Assembly (NCBI RefSeq): GCF_006094695.1
Contig: NZ_CP035103.1
Coordinates: forward strand, 1,922,001-1,986,000
Direction: 5' to 3'
Origin: Kocuria rosea
Lineage (GTDB): Bacteria; Actinomycetota; Actinomycetes; Actinomycetales; Micrococcaceae
Length of the DNA: 64,000 nucleotides
The notes under the pieces were generated by a model that was not told the origin of the DNA, ran no database searches, and worked only from the letters and a program-made list of their open reading frames with translations. Positions 17,134-25,047 of this stretch are shown piece by piece (position 1 is the first letter of the stretch; the number at the start of each line of letters is the position of its first letter). Position numbers and translations under genes: made by a program.

Positions 17134-17910
17134 ATGGATCGTTCCCGTCCGGAGTGCTGGTTGACGGACATGGACGGGGTGCTCGTCCGTGAGGGCGAGG
17201 CCCTTCCGGGCGCCGCTGACTTCTTGCAGCGCCTCGTCGACCAGGAACGCCGTTTCCTGGTGCTGACCAACAACTCGATCTACACCCCCCGAGACCTCGC
17301 GGCCCGGCTGGCCAAGAGTGGGCTGACCGTGCCCGAGGAGTCGATCTGGACCTCTGCGCTGGCCACCGCCGGGTTCCTCGCCGACCAGGTCCCCGGTGGC
17401 TCGGCGTACGTGGTCGGTGAGGCAGGCCTGACCACCGCGCTGTACGAAGTGGGCTACACCCTCACCGATGTCAGCCCCGACTACGTGGTCCTGGGGGAGA
17501 CCCGGACGTACTCCTTCGAGGCCATCACCAAGGCGATCCGGCTGATCGAGTCCGGGTCGCGCTTCATCGCGACCAACCCGGACGCCACCGGACCCTCAGC
17601 CGAGGGGCCGCTGCCGGCGACCGGTGCGGTCGCGGCCCTGATCACTCGGGCCACCGGTGCCGTTCCGTACTTCGTCGGCAAGCCCAACCCGATGATGTTC
17701 CGCAGTGCGATGAACCGCATCGAGGCCCACTCCGAGACCACGGTGATGGTCGGTGACCGGATGGACACCGACGTCGTCGCGGGCATCGAAGCCGGGCTGG
17801 AGACGATTCTGGTGTTGAGCGGATCCACACAAGCATCCGACATCCCCACCTACCCGTACCGCCCCGGACGGGTCCGGGACTCGATCGCCGACGTCATCGA
17901 GCTCATCTGA
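17134..17910 (+). CDS. HAD-IIA family hydrolase (NagD-like sugar-phosphate phosphatase)
   Basis: A 258-residue haloacid-dehalogenase phosphatase of subfamily IIA. Motif I is LTDMDGVLV (nucleophile Asp near residue 12; the usual DxD is D-M-D). Motif II is VLTNNS. Motif III and IV follow as GKPNPMMF (Lys) and MVGDRMDTDVVAG (acidic pair). A C2-type cap lies between. ATG at 17134 is chosen because AGGAGGT ends seven bases before it; GTG at 17128 lies inside that site. Likely dephosphorylates small sugar or nucleotide phosphates in the cytoplasm. Monocistronic, convergent with the esterase behind it. Confidence 0.87.
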   Translation: MDRSRPECWLTDMDGVLVREGEALPGAADFLQRLVDQERRFLVLTNNSIYTPRDLAARLAKSGLTVPEESIWTSALATAGFLADQVPGGSAYVVGEAGLTTALYEVGYTLTDVSPDYVVLGETRTYSFEAITKAIRLIESGSRFIATNPDATGPSAEGPLPATGAVAALITRATGAVPYFVGKPNPMMFRSAMNRIEAHSETTVMVGDRMDTDVVAGIEAGLETILVLSGSTQASDIPTYPYRPGRVRDSIADVIELI

Positions 17911-17984
17911 CACAGGACCCCCACGACCTCCGGTCACCCGGGGCGCCATCCACTGACGTCTGTTCGGCCTGCCCCGGGCAGCGG

Positions 17985-18009
17985 CCACAGCCCCGGCCCG
18001 GGGGTGTGG
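17985..18009 (+). terminator. GC hairpin between convergent genes
   Basis: CCACAGCCCCGG (17985-17996) can pair with CCGGGGGTGTGG (17998-18009) with one mismatch. It lies between the HAD gene and the esterase, which converge, so it could end transcripts from both sides. No U-tract follows. Confidence 0.45.
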
Positions 18010-18172
18010 TCGCGCAGCCGCCGGCTGGCCTGTGGACGCCGGGGCCGGACACGGATCGTTTCGACGACGTCGCGTCAGGCCCGGTTCAAGGCCGGCAAGC
18101 GATGGACATCCTTGCTGCTGCCCTCCTCCTGCCCAGTCGCTCCGGTCCCGTCGGTGCGGTGTCGCGCCGGGA

Positions 18173-18892
18173 TCACCGCGGCCATCCCAATGCGGACAGC
18201 CATGCCGCGCACAGTCCCGGCCAGGCTTCTGGCTCCCCGCTGCCCTCGGCCAGTCCGAGGCCGTGCGTCCCTGCGGGAAAGACGTGCAGAGCGTGGGGTA
18301 CGTCCGCGTTTGCCAGGGCCAGAGCCAGAAGGTAGGAGTGCTGCACCGGCACTGACGGGTCGTCGGCGGTGTGCCAGATGAAGAACGGTGGTGCCGTCGT
18401 GGTCACCAGGCGGTCAAGGGACGTTGCGACCCGTTCCTCGGTGCTGGGGGAGGGACCCAGGAGTTCCTCCTGGCTGCCCTTGTCGGTGTCGAGCTCCATG
18501 GACACCACCGGATAGCAGAGCATCACCGCGTCGACTCGCTCGAGGGCGGAAGGTGCAGCGCTCAGGGCGGCATGGCCGGCCAGGTGCCCGCCGGCGGACG
18601 ATCCGAGCAGGGCGACCCGTTCGGCACCGTTCGTCCGGATCCGGCGGATCTCGGCCCGTACCGCTTCCAGCGGACCCGGGTGCCTGGTGTGCACCGGATA
18701 GCGGAACACGCTCGTTGACAGTCCGAGCTGCCCGAGCCACTCGGCGATGGGCTCCGCTTCGTTGTCGGCGTGACCGGCGTACCCGCCTCCGGGAAGGACG
18801 ATGACGTGCGTGGCCGGGTCCGGCTCGGCGGGGCGCGTGGCGGTCTCGGCCGAGGTAACAGCGCGATCCGCCGAGGACTGTGGTGAGTTCAT
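18173..18892 (-). CDS. Alpha/beta hydrolase, esterase-like
   Basis: A 239-residue alpha/beta hydrolase. The oxyanion region is the HGGGY-like VLPGGGYAGHADNE near residue 38. The nucleophile elbow is LLGSSAGGHLAGHA (G-S-S-A-G, serine near residue 103). The acid is in HTADDPSVPVQHS and the catalytic histidine in FPAGTHGLGLAEG. This spacing matches the BD-FAE/acetyl-xylan-esterase-like group. ATG at 18892 is divergent from the isomerase gene; the frame is open upstream but would run into its promoter. Between the two starts lies the GntR operator, so this gene may also be controlled by that regulator. Confidence 0.85.
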   Translation of the reverse strand: MNSPQSSADRAVTSAETATRPAEPDPATHVIVLPGGGYAGHADNEAEPIAEWLGQLGLSTSVFRYPVHTRHPGPLEAVRAEIRRIRTNGAERVALLGSSAGGHLAGHAALSAAPSALERVDAVMLCYPVVSMELDTDKGSQEELLGPSPSTEERVATSLDRLVTTTAPPFFIWHTADDPSVPVQHSYLLALALANADVPHALHVFPAGTHGLGLAEGSGEPEAWPGLCAAWLSALGWPR

Positions 18893-18983
18893 GACGTCAG
18901 CATTCCAGGGTCTGTGGTCCCCGCGCGGGTTGGGCGCAGCCCTTTGGCTTCCTGACGAAAGAGTCACACCGAGATGACGAATG

Positions 18984-19013
18984 TTGACTGTCAACAGTCG
19001 GCCGCGATAGCGT
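18984..19013 (+). promoter_or_regulatory. Isomerase promoter with GntR operator
   Basis: GACTGT-CA-ACAGTC (18986-18999), a perfect 6-2-6 palindrome, overlaps a TTGACT -35 (18984-18989). A TAGCGT -10-like hexamer follows 18 bp later (19008-19013). It matches the operators at 23235 and 24776, so the same regulator is expected to bind here. Confidence 0.72.
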
Positions 19014-19060
19014 GATGCACAGCACACGTTCTCGACGGCTACAGGCAAGGACGGCATCGC

Positions 19061-19885
19061 ATGATCTCTTCCCGGTTGGGCTGCTCGTCCATCAGCTTCC
19101 GGCACCAGCCGCTGCCCGAGGCGCTACGCACCATTGGAGGGCTCGGCTTCGAGGAGATCGATCTGGGGGCCCTGCCGGGGGTCTGCGACCACGTCCCCTA
19201 CGTGCTGGACGCCGCTGCCGTCGAGCAGGTCGCCGCCGACGTGCACCACTCGGGTCTGCGCGTGCGCTCGGTCAACGGGGACGTGGGTGATCTCAACGTG
19301 GTCCTGGACGAGGCGCAGCGTGCAGAGCGCGCGGACCACCTCGACATGCTCCTCGAGCTCACGGCCGCCGTCGGCGCCGAGGCCCTCGTCCTGCCCTGCG
19401 GGGCGCTGGACCACGAGCCGATCCGCTCCCTCGAGGAGGACGTCCGTACGGTGGCCGGGGAACTGGCCCAGGCATCCCGGCGGGCCGCGGCGGCCGGCGT
19501 CGAGCTGTGGTGCGAGTCGTTGCACTTCTTCCGGCTGTGCTGGAACGAGGACCGCGCGCGGCGGCTGGCGGACGAGCTCGAGGGCACCGGCGTGGGTGTG
19601 GTCATGGACTTCAGCCACATCGTGGCCTCCGGCGGGGATCCGGTGCGCTTCGTGGAGAGCTTCGCCGAGCAGCTCACCCACGTGCACCTGCGCGACGCCA
19701 CCGCGGGAAACATCAACCTGAGCATCGGCAACGGCGAGGCCGACTTCGCCGCCGGCCTGCGGGCTCTGGAGCGTGTCGGGTACACCGGCCACTTCTCGCT
19801 CGAGCTCGAGACCCGCGACGTCAGCCACGACCAGCGCCCGGCGGCCGCCCGCGTGGCCGCCGCGCACATCACGTCACTGCTGTAG
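19061..19885 (+). CDS. Sugar phosphate isomerase/epimerase family protein (TIM barrel, AP-endonuclease-2-like)
   Basis: A 274-residue xylose-isomerase-like TIM barrel. Landmarks in order are FRHQPLPEALRTIGGLGFEEIDLG (first strand and helix), LPCGALDH near 110, WCESLHFF near 150 (metal-binding Glu), VVMDFSHIVASG near 185 (Asp and His ligands), LTHVHLRDA near 205 and FSLELETRDVSH at the end (final Glu). These are the divalent-metal ligands of the family. It is probably a keto-sugar or acid-sugar isomerase. First gene of an operon with the SDR 29 bp behind; its promoter carries the GntR operator. The exact substrate cannot be inferred. Confidence 0.87.
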   Translation: MISSRLGCSSISFRHQPLPEALRTIGGLGFEEIDLGALPGVCDHVPYVLDAAAVEQVAADVHHSGLRVRSVNGDVGDLNVVLDEAQRAERADHLDMLLELTAAVGAEALVLPCGALDHEPIRSLEEDVRTVAGELAQASRRAAAAGVELWCESLHFFRLCWNEDRARRLADELEGTGVGVVMDFSHIVASGGDPVRFVESFAEQLTHVHLRDATAGNINLSIGNGEADFAAGLRALERVGYTGHFSLELETRDVSHDQRPAAARVAAAHITSLL

Positions 19886-19914
19886 AACCCATCATCACTC
19901 ACCCTAGGAGCACC

Positions 19915-20688
19915 ATGTCGATCGTTCAGCGCACCGCCGTCATCACCGGAGCCACGTCCGAGAAGGGCATCGGAGTCACCACAGCCCGCCGTTTCGCTCG
20001 TGAAGGATGGGGGGTGGTGATTCTCGATCTCGACGCCGAGAAGTCCGCCCGGGTCGCCCAGGACATCGGGCAGGAGTGCGGCGTGCCGGCCTTCGGCCAC
20101 GCGATCGACGTCGCGGACGAGGCCTCGGTGACCGCCGCCCACGACGCGGTGGCCGCCGAGGTCGCTGCCGGCGCCCTTCCGCCGGTGGGGGCCGTGGTCA
20201 ACATCGCCGGGATCACCTCCCCGGTCCCGTTCCTGGAGACCACCCTGGAGCTGTGGCACAAGGTCATGGACGTCAACGCCACCGGCACCTACCTGGTCAC
20301 CAAGGCGTTCCTGCCCGAGATGATCGAGCAGGGCTGGGGCAGGGTCGTGAACATGTCCTCCGTGTCCGCCCAGCGCGGCGGCGGGGTCTTCGGCAAGGTG
20401 CCCTACTCCGCGGCCAAGGCCGCCATCCTGGGCTTCACCAAGGCGCTGGCCCGCGAGCTGGGCACGACCGGGGTCACGGTCAACGCGGTGACCCCCGGGG
20501 CGGTCGACACCAACATCCGCGTGGGCAGCACCGACGAGCAGGAGGCCGCCATCGCCGCGGGCATCCCGGTCGGGCGCACGGCCACCACCGAGGAGATCGC
20601 CGCGTCCATCACCTTCCTCGCCTCCGAGGACTCCTCCTACCTCACGGGAGTGACGCTGGACATCAACGGCGGGAGCCACATGCACTAG
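19915..20688 (+). CDS. SDR-family oxidoreductase of the carbohydrate island
   Basis: A 257-residue classical SDR. The cofactor loop reads TGATSEKGIGVTTARRF, two residues longer than the standard TGxxxGIG. NIAG (for NNAG) is near residue 97, the catalytic serine is in VVNMSSVSAQRG and the active site is YSAAK. The proline-glycine turn TPGAVDTNIR and the end TGVTLDINGG are typical. ATG at 19915 has TAGGAG seven bases before it. It is co-transcribed with the isomerase, so it probably oxidises or reduces the same sugar or acid sugar. A NAD preference is suggested by the Asp in ILDLDAEKS after beta2. Confidence 0.87.
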   Translation: MSIVQRTAVITGATSEKGIGVTTARRFAREGWGVVILDLDAEKSARVAQDIGQECGVPAFGHAIDVADEASVTAAHDAVAAEVAAGALPPVGAVVNIAGITSPVPFLETTLELWHKVMDVNATGTYLVTKAFLPEMIEQGWGRVVNMSSVSAQRGGGVFGKVPYSAAKAAILGFTKALARELGTTGVTVNAVTPGAVDTNIRVGSTDEQEAAIAAGIPVGRTATTEEIAASITFLASEDSSYLTGVTLDINGGSHMH

Positions 20689-20763
20689 AGCGTTCTGCCC
20701 GCCACGTGCCCGCCGCCTCCCCGCACCTGCGGGGAGGCGGCGGAACCATACCCAGGAGAACCC

Positions 20764-21018
20764 ATGCTTCGCCCCGTCCAGCCCCGCTCCGCCGCCGCCC
20801 TGGGCCGCCCGTCCGGGACGGGTGTGCAGATCCGTGCCGTGTCCGACCTCCGTGTCGGTGACGTCGTCGAGATCCGGACCTGGGACACGGTCCACTGCCG
20901 CGGAGAGGTCGACGCGGTCTGTCCCCGGCTGGGAGTGCTGTGGGTCCTCGACGGAAGACTTCGAGATCGGATGATGGTCGAGGCCTCCGGGCACACCGTG
21001 TGGAGGCTGCCGCGCTGA
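20764..21018 (+). CDS. Small protein, unknown function
   Basis: An 84-residue protein beginning MLRPVQPRSAAALGRPSGTG. The core VRAVSDLRV-type strand reads IRAVSDLRVGDVVEIRTWDT, followed by CRGEVDAVCPRLGVLWVLDG, a pattern of short beta strands like a small SH3-type barrel. AGGAGAA precedes the ATG by six bases. It lies 75 bp behind the SDR and ahead of the strong hairpin at 21155, so it is the last gene of the isomerase operon. No family recognised. Confidence 0.55.
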   Translation: MLRPVQPRSAAALGRPSGTGVQIRAVSDLRVGDVVEIRTWDTVHCRGEVDAVCPRLGVLWVLDGRLRDRMMVEASGHTVWRLPR

Positions 21019-21154
21019 CCGGGTCCGGCCTCCCGCACCGTGGCAGGAGAGGCGCCGTGCTCGGCGCTCTGGGAACCGCGGGGCGGTGAGTTGCCGGTCG
21101 GCCGGATCGGACGGGTCGCGAGATCGGCGCAGCATCTGAGGTCCGGGCAACGAC

Positions 21155-21201
21155 AGCGGTGGGGGCCGGACGGAGAAGTTCTCCGTCCGGCCCCCACCGC
21201 T
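21155..21201. terminator. Long bidirectional terminator hairpin
   Basis: AGCGGTGGGGGCCGGACGGA (from 21155) and its complement ending at 21201 form a stem of about 22 bp with a tiny loop at 21177-21179. It separates the plus-strand isomerase operon from the minus-strand transketolase genes and would stop transcription from both sides. Confidence 0.8.
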
Positions 21202-21225
21202 GTGCCGTGCTGCTCGGTGCCGTGC

Positions 21226-22257
21226 TCAGTCCACGCGTTCCGTGTGCCGCGGGTGGAGCAGCGTCCTGACCTTCTCGGCGATCTTGGTCGTGGAGACCCC
21301 GTAGCGGTCGTTGAGGGTGGGCAGGGCGCCGGCGTCGAGGAACTCGTCGGGCAGCCCGATGGGGGTGATCTGCCGCAGGACGCCGTCGCGGACGGCGGTG
21401 TGGGCGACCGCGTCGAAGAGGCCTCCGATGACGGTGTGGTTCTCGCAGGTGAGCACCAGCCGGTCCTTGGCGAGCTCGGCCAGGATGGTGGCCTCGTCGA
21501 GGGGCTTGAGGGTGGGCACGTGCAGCACGGCGACGTCCACCTTGTCGGCCTCCAGGGCCTTGGCGGCTTCCAGGGCGCGTTCGGTCATCAGGCCGGTGGA
21601 GATCAGCAGGACCTCGGCCCCGTCGCGGATCAGCTTGGCCTTGCCGAGCTCGAAGGTGTAGTCGTACTCGTCGAGCACCCGCGGGACCTTCCCGCGCAGG
21701 ATCCGCATGTAGGTGGGTCCGTCGTGGGCGGCCAGCTGGGCGACGGCCTGCTCGATGTCCACCGCATCGCAGGGGTCCACGATCGTGAGGTTGGGCATTC
21801 CCCGCAGGATCGCCACGTCCTCGGTGGCCTGGTGGGAGGGCCCGTAGCCGGTGGTGAGCCCGGGCAGGGCGCAGACCATGTTCACGTTGAGGTTCGCCTC
21901 GGCGATGTCCAGGCACAGGAAGTCGTAGGCCCGGCGCGTCGCGAACACGGAGTAGGTGGAGGCGAAGGGCACGAAGCCCTCCATGGCCAGCCCGGCGGCG
22001 GCCCCGAGCAGGGCCTGCTCGGCCATGCCGACCTGGTAGAACCGGTCGGGCATCGCGTCGCGCAGGATGTGCAGGTCGGTGTACTTGGCCAGATCGGCCG
22101 ACAGGCCCACGACCCGGTCGTCGCGTTCGGCGAGCTCCACCAGGGCGTGGCCCAGGGGAGCGGCGGTGGTCCGCTGCCCTTCCCGGGCCAGGGAGGCGCT
22201 CATCGCGTCCGAGGTCAGCCGCTTCTTCTGGGTGGCGGTGTTCGGGGTGGTGTTCAT
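21226..22257 (-). CDS. Transketolase, C-terminal subunit
   Basis: A 343-residue protein with the pyrimidine-binding domain of transketolase (GLSADLAKYTDLHIL; YQVGMAEQALLGAAAGLAMEG with the thiamine-activating Glu; FASTYSVFATRRAYDF) followed by the C-terminal domain (VLLISTGLMTERALEAAKAL). Together with the next gene upstream it forms a split transketolase, the arrangement common in sugar-degradation clusters, not in the pentose-phosphate enzyme. ATG at 22257 overlaps the stop of the N-terminal subunit (ATGA), so the two are made in equal amounts. It would transfer a two-carbon ketol group from the sugar or acid sugar handled by this island. Confidence 0.9.
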   Translation of the reverse strand: MNTTPNTATQKKRLTSDAMSASLAREGQRTTAAPLGHALVELAERDDRVVGLSADLAKYTDLHILRDAMPDRFYQVGMAEQALLGAAAGLAMEGFVPFASTYSVFATRRAYDFLCLDIAEANLNVNMVCALPGLTTGYGPSHQATEDVAILRGMPNLTIVDPCDAVDIEQAVAQLAAHDGPTYMRILRGKVPRVLDEYDYTFELGKAKLIRDGAEVLLISTGLMTERALEAAKALEADKVDVAVLHVPTLKPLDEATILAELAKDRLVLTCENHTVIGGLFDAVAHTAVRDGVLRQITPIGLPDEFLDAGALPTLNDRYGVSTTKIAEKVRTLLHPRHTERVD

Positions 22258-23117
22258 GCCTGGGACGACTCCTTCAGTCGGTCGTGGGCCTTCTGCCACT
22301 CGTCGGCGGCGACGGTCATGAAGTGCAGCTTCTCGCGGTTCTCCAGGAAGTCCACGCCCTTGCCGAGCTTGGTGTTGGCGATCAGGCACCGCGGCTGGTT
22401 CGCCTCGATGGTCCGCAGTTCTTCCAGGGCGGTCAGGACGGCGGCGACGTCGTTGCCGTCGACCCGGCGGATGATCCAGCCGAAGGCCTCGAACTTGCCC
22501 TCGATCGGCTCCATGCCGAGCATGTCCTGGCTCTTGCCGTCGGCCTGCTGGTCGTTGAAGTCCACGATCGCGATCAGGTTGTCGAGCTCGTGGTGGGCGG
22601 CCACGGCGGCGGCCTCCCAGGTGGAGCCCTCGTTGAGCTCTCCGTCGGAGAGGATGTTGTAGACGAACGCCGGGTTGTTCTTGCGCTTGAGCCCCAGGGC
22701 CACGCCGTTGGCGACCACCAGGCCGTGGCCCAGGGACCCCCCGGAGATCTCCACCCCCGGCGTGTAGGACGCCATCGCCGACATCGGCAGCCGGGAGTCG
22801 TCGGTCGCGTAGGTCTCCAGCTCCTCCAGCGGCAGGAACTTCGCCTCGGCCAGGGCGGCGTACAGGGCGATGGCGTAGTGGCCGATCGAGAGCAGGCACC
22901 GGTCCCGGCCCTCCCACTCCGGGTCCTCCGGGCGCAGGTTCAGCTGGTCGGCGTAGAGCACCGCCAGGACGTCGGCGATGTCCAGGGCCTGGCCGATGTA
23001 GCCCTGCCCCTGCACCTCGCCCTGGATCAGTGCGTTGGTCCGGATGCGGAAGGCCGCCTCCTTGATCCGGGTCAGACGCTCGGGCTCGACCGGAGCGATA
23101 TCAGTCGTTGGCTGCAT
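22254..23117 (-). CDS. Transketolase, N-terminal subunit
   Basis: A 287-residue thiamine-diphosphate-binding subunit. The family pattern is clear: GQGYIGQALDIADVLAVLY, LSIGHYAIALYAALAE, GVEISGGSLGHGLVVANGVAL, then the ThDP/Mg motif ILSDGELNEGSTWEAA (GDG-type, here SDGELNEG) and IVDFNDQQADG. ATG at 23117 begins MQPTTDIAPVEPERL. It is first in a two-gene operon whose promoter carries the GntR operator at 23235-23248. Confidence 0.9.
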   Translation of the reverse strand: MQPTTDIAPVEPERLTRIKEAAFRIRTNALIQGEVQGQGYIGQALDIADVLAVLYADQLNLRPEDPEWEGRDRCLLSIGHYAIALYAALAEAKFLPLEELETYATDDSRLPMSAMASYTPGVEISGGSLGHGLVVANGVALGLKRKNNPAFVYNILSDGELNEGSTWEAAAVAAHHELDNLIAIVDFNDQQADGKSQDMLGMEPIEGKFEAFGWIIRRVDGNDVAAVLTALEELRTIEANQPRCLIANTKLGKGVDFLENREKLHFMTVAADEWQKAHDRLKESSQA

Positions 23118-23220
23118 GGGTTTCCCCTCATGTGGTGGTGGTCGGATCAGCCGGTCGCGCGATACGGCGTCCTGGTGGCCGCGGAACTGGTGCCTGTCGA
23201 CACGGTCTGTGGTTGGCATC

Positions 23221-23250
23221 ACAGTACGCCGTTCAACTGTTAACAGTCAA
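23221..23250 (-). promoter_or_regulatory. Transketolase promoter with GntR operator
   Basis: AACTGT-TA-ACAGTC (23235-23248) is the operator palindrome with one changed base in the left arm. Read on the minus strand it overlaps a TTGACT -35 (23250-23245), followed 18 bp later by TACTGT (23226-23221). A repressor here would block the transketolase operon. Confidence 0.75.
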
Positions 23251-23313
23251 CAGAAAAGATGACATCTTGATCCTCCCGGAGAAGTGCCGCCCCCGCACAT
23301 CCGGCTCGGTCAA

Positions 23314-23323
23314 CGGTTAACCG
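23314..23323 (+). promoter_or_regulatory. Possible weak GntR operator before gntR
   Basis: CGGTTAACCG is a perfect 10-bp palindrome with the same GTTAAC centre as the main operators but with G/C in place of T/A next to it. It lies 190 bp before gntR and might allow autoregulation. Weaker evidence than the other three sites. Confidence 0.35.
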
Positions 23324-23503
23324 GGCCCGTATGATCGAGGGGTGAGTCGCAGTCACTGTGCGGCGGTACGTTCATGGCACTGATGTCGTCAGCGGAGCCG
23401 ACCGGGCCGACACTTCCGGGGTTCCGTTCAACGCGCGGCAGGAGGCGGCGGTGCCCCCGCCGCGTCCGACCAGTCCACCTCCAGCTTCCGAAGGATGACC
23501 ACG

Positions 23504-24163
23504 ATGACCTCTCAGACAGCGGCCCTGGCCGGACTGGCCAAGGTGAACCTGCGCCAGCAGGCTCTGACGGCGCTGCGTCGGGCCATCACCACCGGCGAGC
23601 TGCCCCCGGGCACCCACCTGGTGGAGACGGAGCTGTCCGAGCAGCTGCAGATCAGCCGGGGCACCCTGCGTGAGGCCATGCGCCAGCTCCAGCAGGAGGG
23701 GCTGATCGCCGCCGGAGCCCGTGGCCGGCTGTCCGTGCGCAGTCTGGATGCCAAGGAGATCGTCGACATCTTCGCCGTCCGGGCGGCCCTCGAGTCCCTG
23801 GCCGTGCGCACGCTCAGCCGAGCGGAGCATCGCGATGCGGCCGTGGCCACACTGCGTGACGCGGTGCGGGCCATGGATGAAGCCGTCGGCCACACGTTGG
23901 AGGAGCGGATCGAGGCGGACCTGAACTTCCACCGAACGCTGTGCCGCCTCACGGACAACGCCATGCTCCTGCACTCGTGGCAGGCCCTGGAGGGGTCGAT
24001 CCGGATGTCGTTCATGTGGGCCGGCATGGACCGGGCCGTGGGCAACATGCGCGTGGACCGGCACACCGCCATCGTCGATGTCATCGCGGCCGGGGACGCC
24101 CCGGCAGCCGCCGACTACATGCTCTCCCACATGGACGAAGCCGCGGCCAACCTCGTCTCCTGA
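23504..24163 (+). CDS. GntR-family (FadR subfamily) regulator of the carbohydrate island
   Basis: A 219-residue regulator. Residues 12-75 are the winged helix (LRQQALTALRRAITTGELPPG and LSEQLQISRGTLREAMRQLQQEG). Residues 85-215 are the all-helical FCD domain, whose Asp/His metal site is represented by DLNFHRTLCRL, VDRHTAIVDVI and YMLSHMDEA. Such domains bind organic or sugar acids. ATG at 23504 is preferred since GAAGGA lies eight bases before it; an in-frame ATG at 23495 overlaps that site. Operators with ACTGT-TA-ACAGT symmetry before the isomerase, transketolase and permease genes make it the likely local repressor. Confidence 0.88.
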   Translation: MTSQTAALAGLAKVNLRQQALTALRRAITTGELPPGTHLVETELSEQLQISRGTLREAMRQLQQEGLIAAGARGRLSVRSLDAKEIVDIFAVRAALESLAVRTLSRAEHRDAAVATLRDAVRAMDEAVGHTLEERIEADLNFHRTLCRLTDNAMLLHSWQALEGSIRMSFMWAGMDRAVGNMRVDRHTAIVDVIAAGDAPAAADYMLSHMDEAAANLVS

Positions 24164-24775
24164 GCACCGGCTGTCGAGGTGCCGCCTCCGGCCGATCGCC
24201 TCGGACTCGCAGGCCCGGGCACTGCGATGCCCAGCCGGGGGCCGACGGCCCGGAACCGGATGACGTCTCGCCGAAACTGAGCTGACCGGTCGACGCGAGC
24301 CCCTCTGTCTACGGGGGCGGTCGGACGAGCCCGGACGGATCCGCACCAGCACCCCGCGAACTGCGCCATGTCATCCCCCCGCGCGGCATATTGCGGGCCG
24401 GAGACATCGCACGGCTCCGTATGCCGTCCGCAACTCGCACGGCTGTCAGCCCTTCTGACCCAGGGAGCTGGTGCTCCAGCCCGTCGTGGACCCTGACGGT
24501 GGGCCTGCCAGACCCATCGGCCGACTTCGGCCTGTCCGCCCTGTCCAGCGGGCCACGGCTGTGCTGCCGGTCTTCGCCCGGTTGCGGCTCTGGCTGCGGC
24601 TCCCGCCTGCGCCGGGGAACCGATGGGCTTCTTGGGCGGCATCATGCGGAGGTTTGCCGGAGGGGCCGCCCCCCGCAACCGGAGAAGCCCGTCACCAGGG
24701 CTGGATGGACCTATCCCATCTCGTCGATCAATCATTGCGTCTCGTGTGTGCTCTGTGCCACACTTCCAGCAACAG
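24164..24775 (+). other. Long gap between gntR and permease gene, no gene seen
   Basis: About 610 bp without a credible gene. Open frames on both strands are unrelated to known families and lack ribosome binding sites. No insertion-sequence ends, tRNA or riboswitch fold were recognised. Confidence 0.5.
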
Positions 24776-24799
24776 CAGTTGACTGTTAACAGTCAACTG
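24776..24799 (+). promoter_or_regulatory. Permease operator: perfect 24-bp GntR palindrome
   Basis: CAGTTGACTGT-TA-ACAGTCAACTG is perfectly symmetrical over 24 bp, the longest and best copy of this operator. It includes TTGACT as a possible -35 (24779-24784). The permease ATG lies about 250 bp downstream, so there is a long leader. Confidence 0.78.
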
Positions 24800-25047
24800 A
24801 AGTCGTGGTCAGTGGTGAGCCGGCCGAGGACAGATATGCGTCCGCCCGAGCCCGTGCCGGGAACCGCCGCTCTCGGGTGGTAGGACCGGTCGGGTCAGGC
24901 GGCGGTGTTTCGGTGCAGTGAAGCCCGATCACCGGTCGCTGCGGCCTGCCACGGCCCTGCTCGCCTCCGTCATGCGGAGCACCGCCCGTGTGACCCGACC
25001 ACCATCCGCTTGCCGGTCCGTCCGGCGTCATCCACAGAGGAGCAGAC

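Noticed and set aside
18893..19060. An extended N terminus for the esterase reaching into this gap
   Set aside because: It would run through the GntR operator and the divergent isomerase promoter; the start at 18892 gives a normal enzyme.
21171..21185. A further CGGAG-N5-CTCCG match, identical to the TetR operator
   Set aside because: It is the tip of the long terminator stem between convergent genes, with no promoter nearby; the match follows from the surrounding palindrome.
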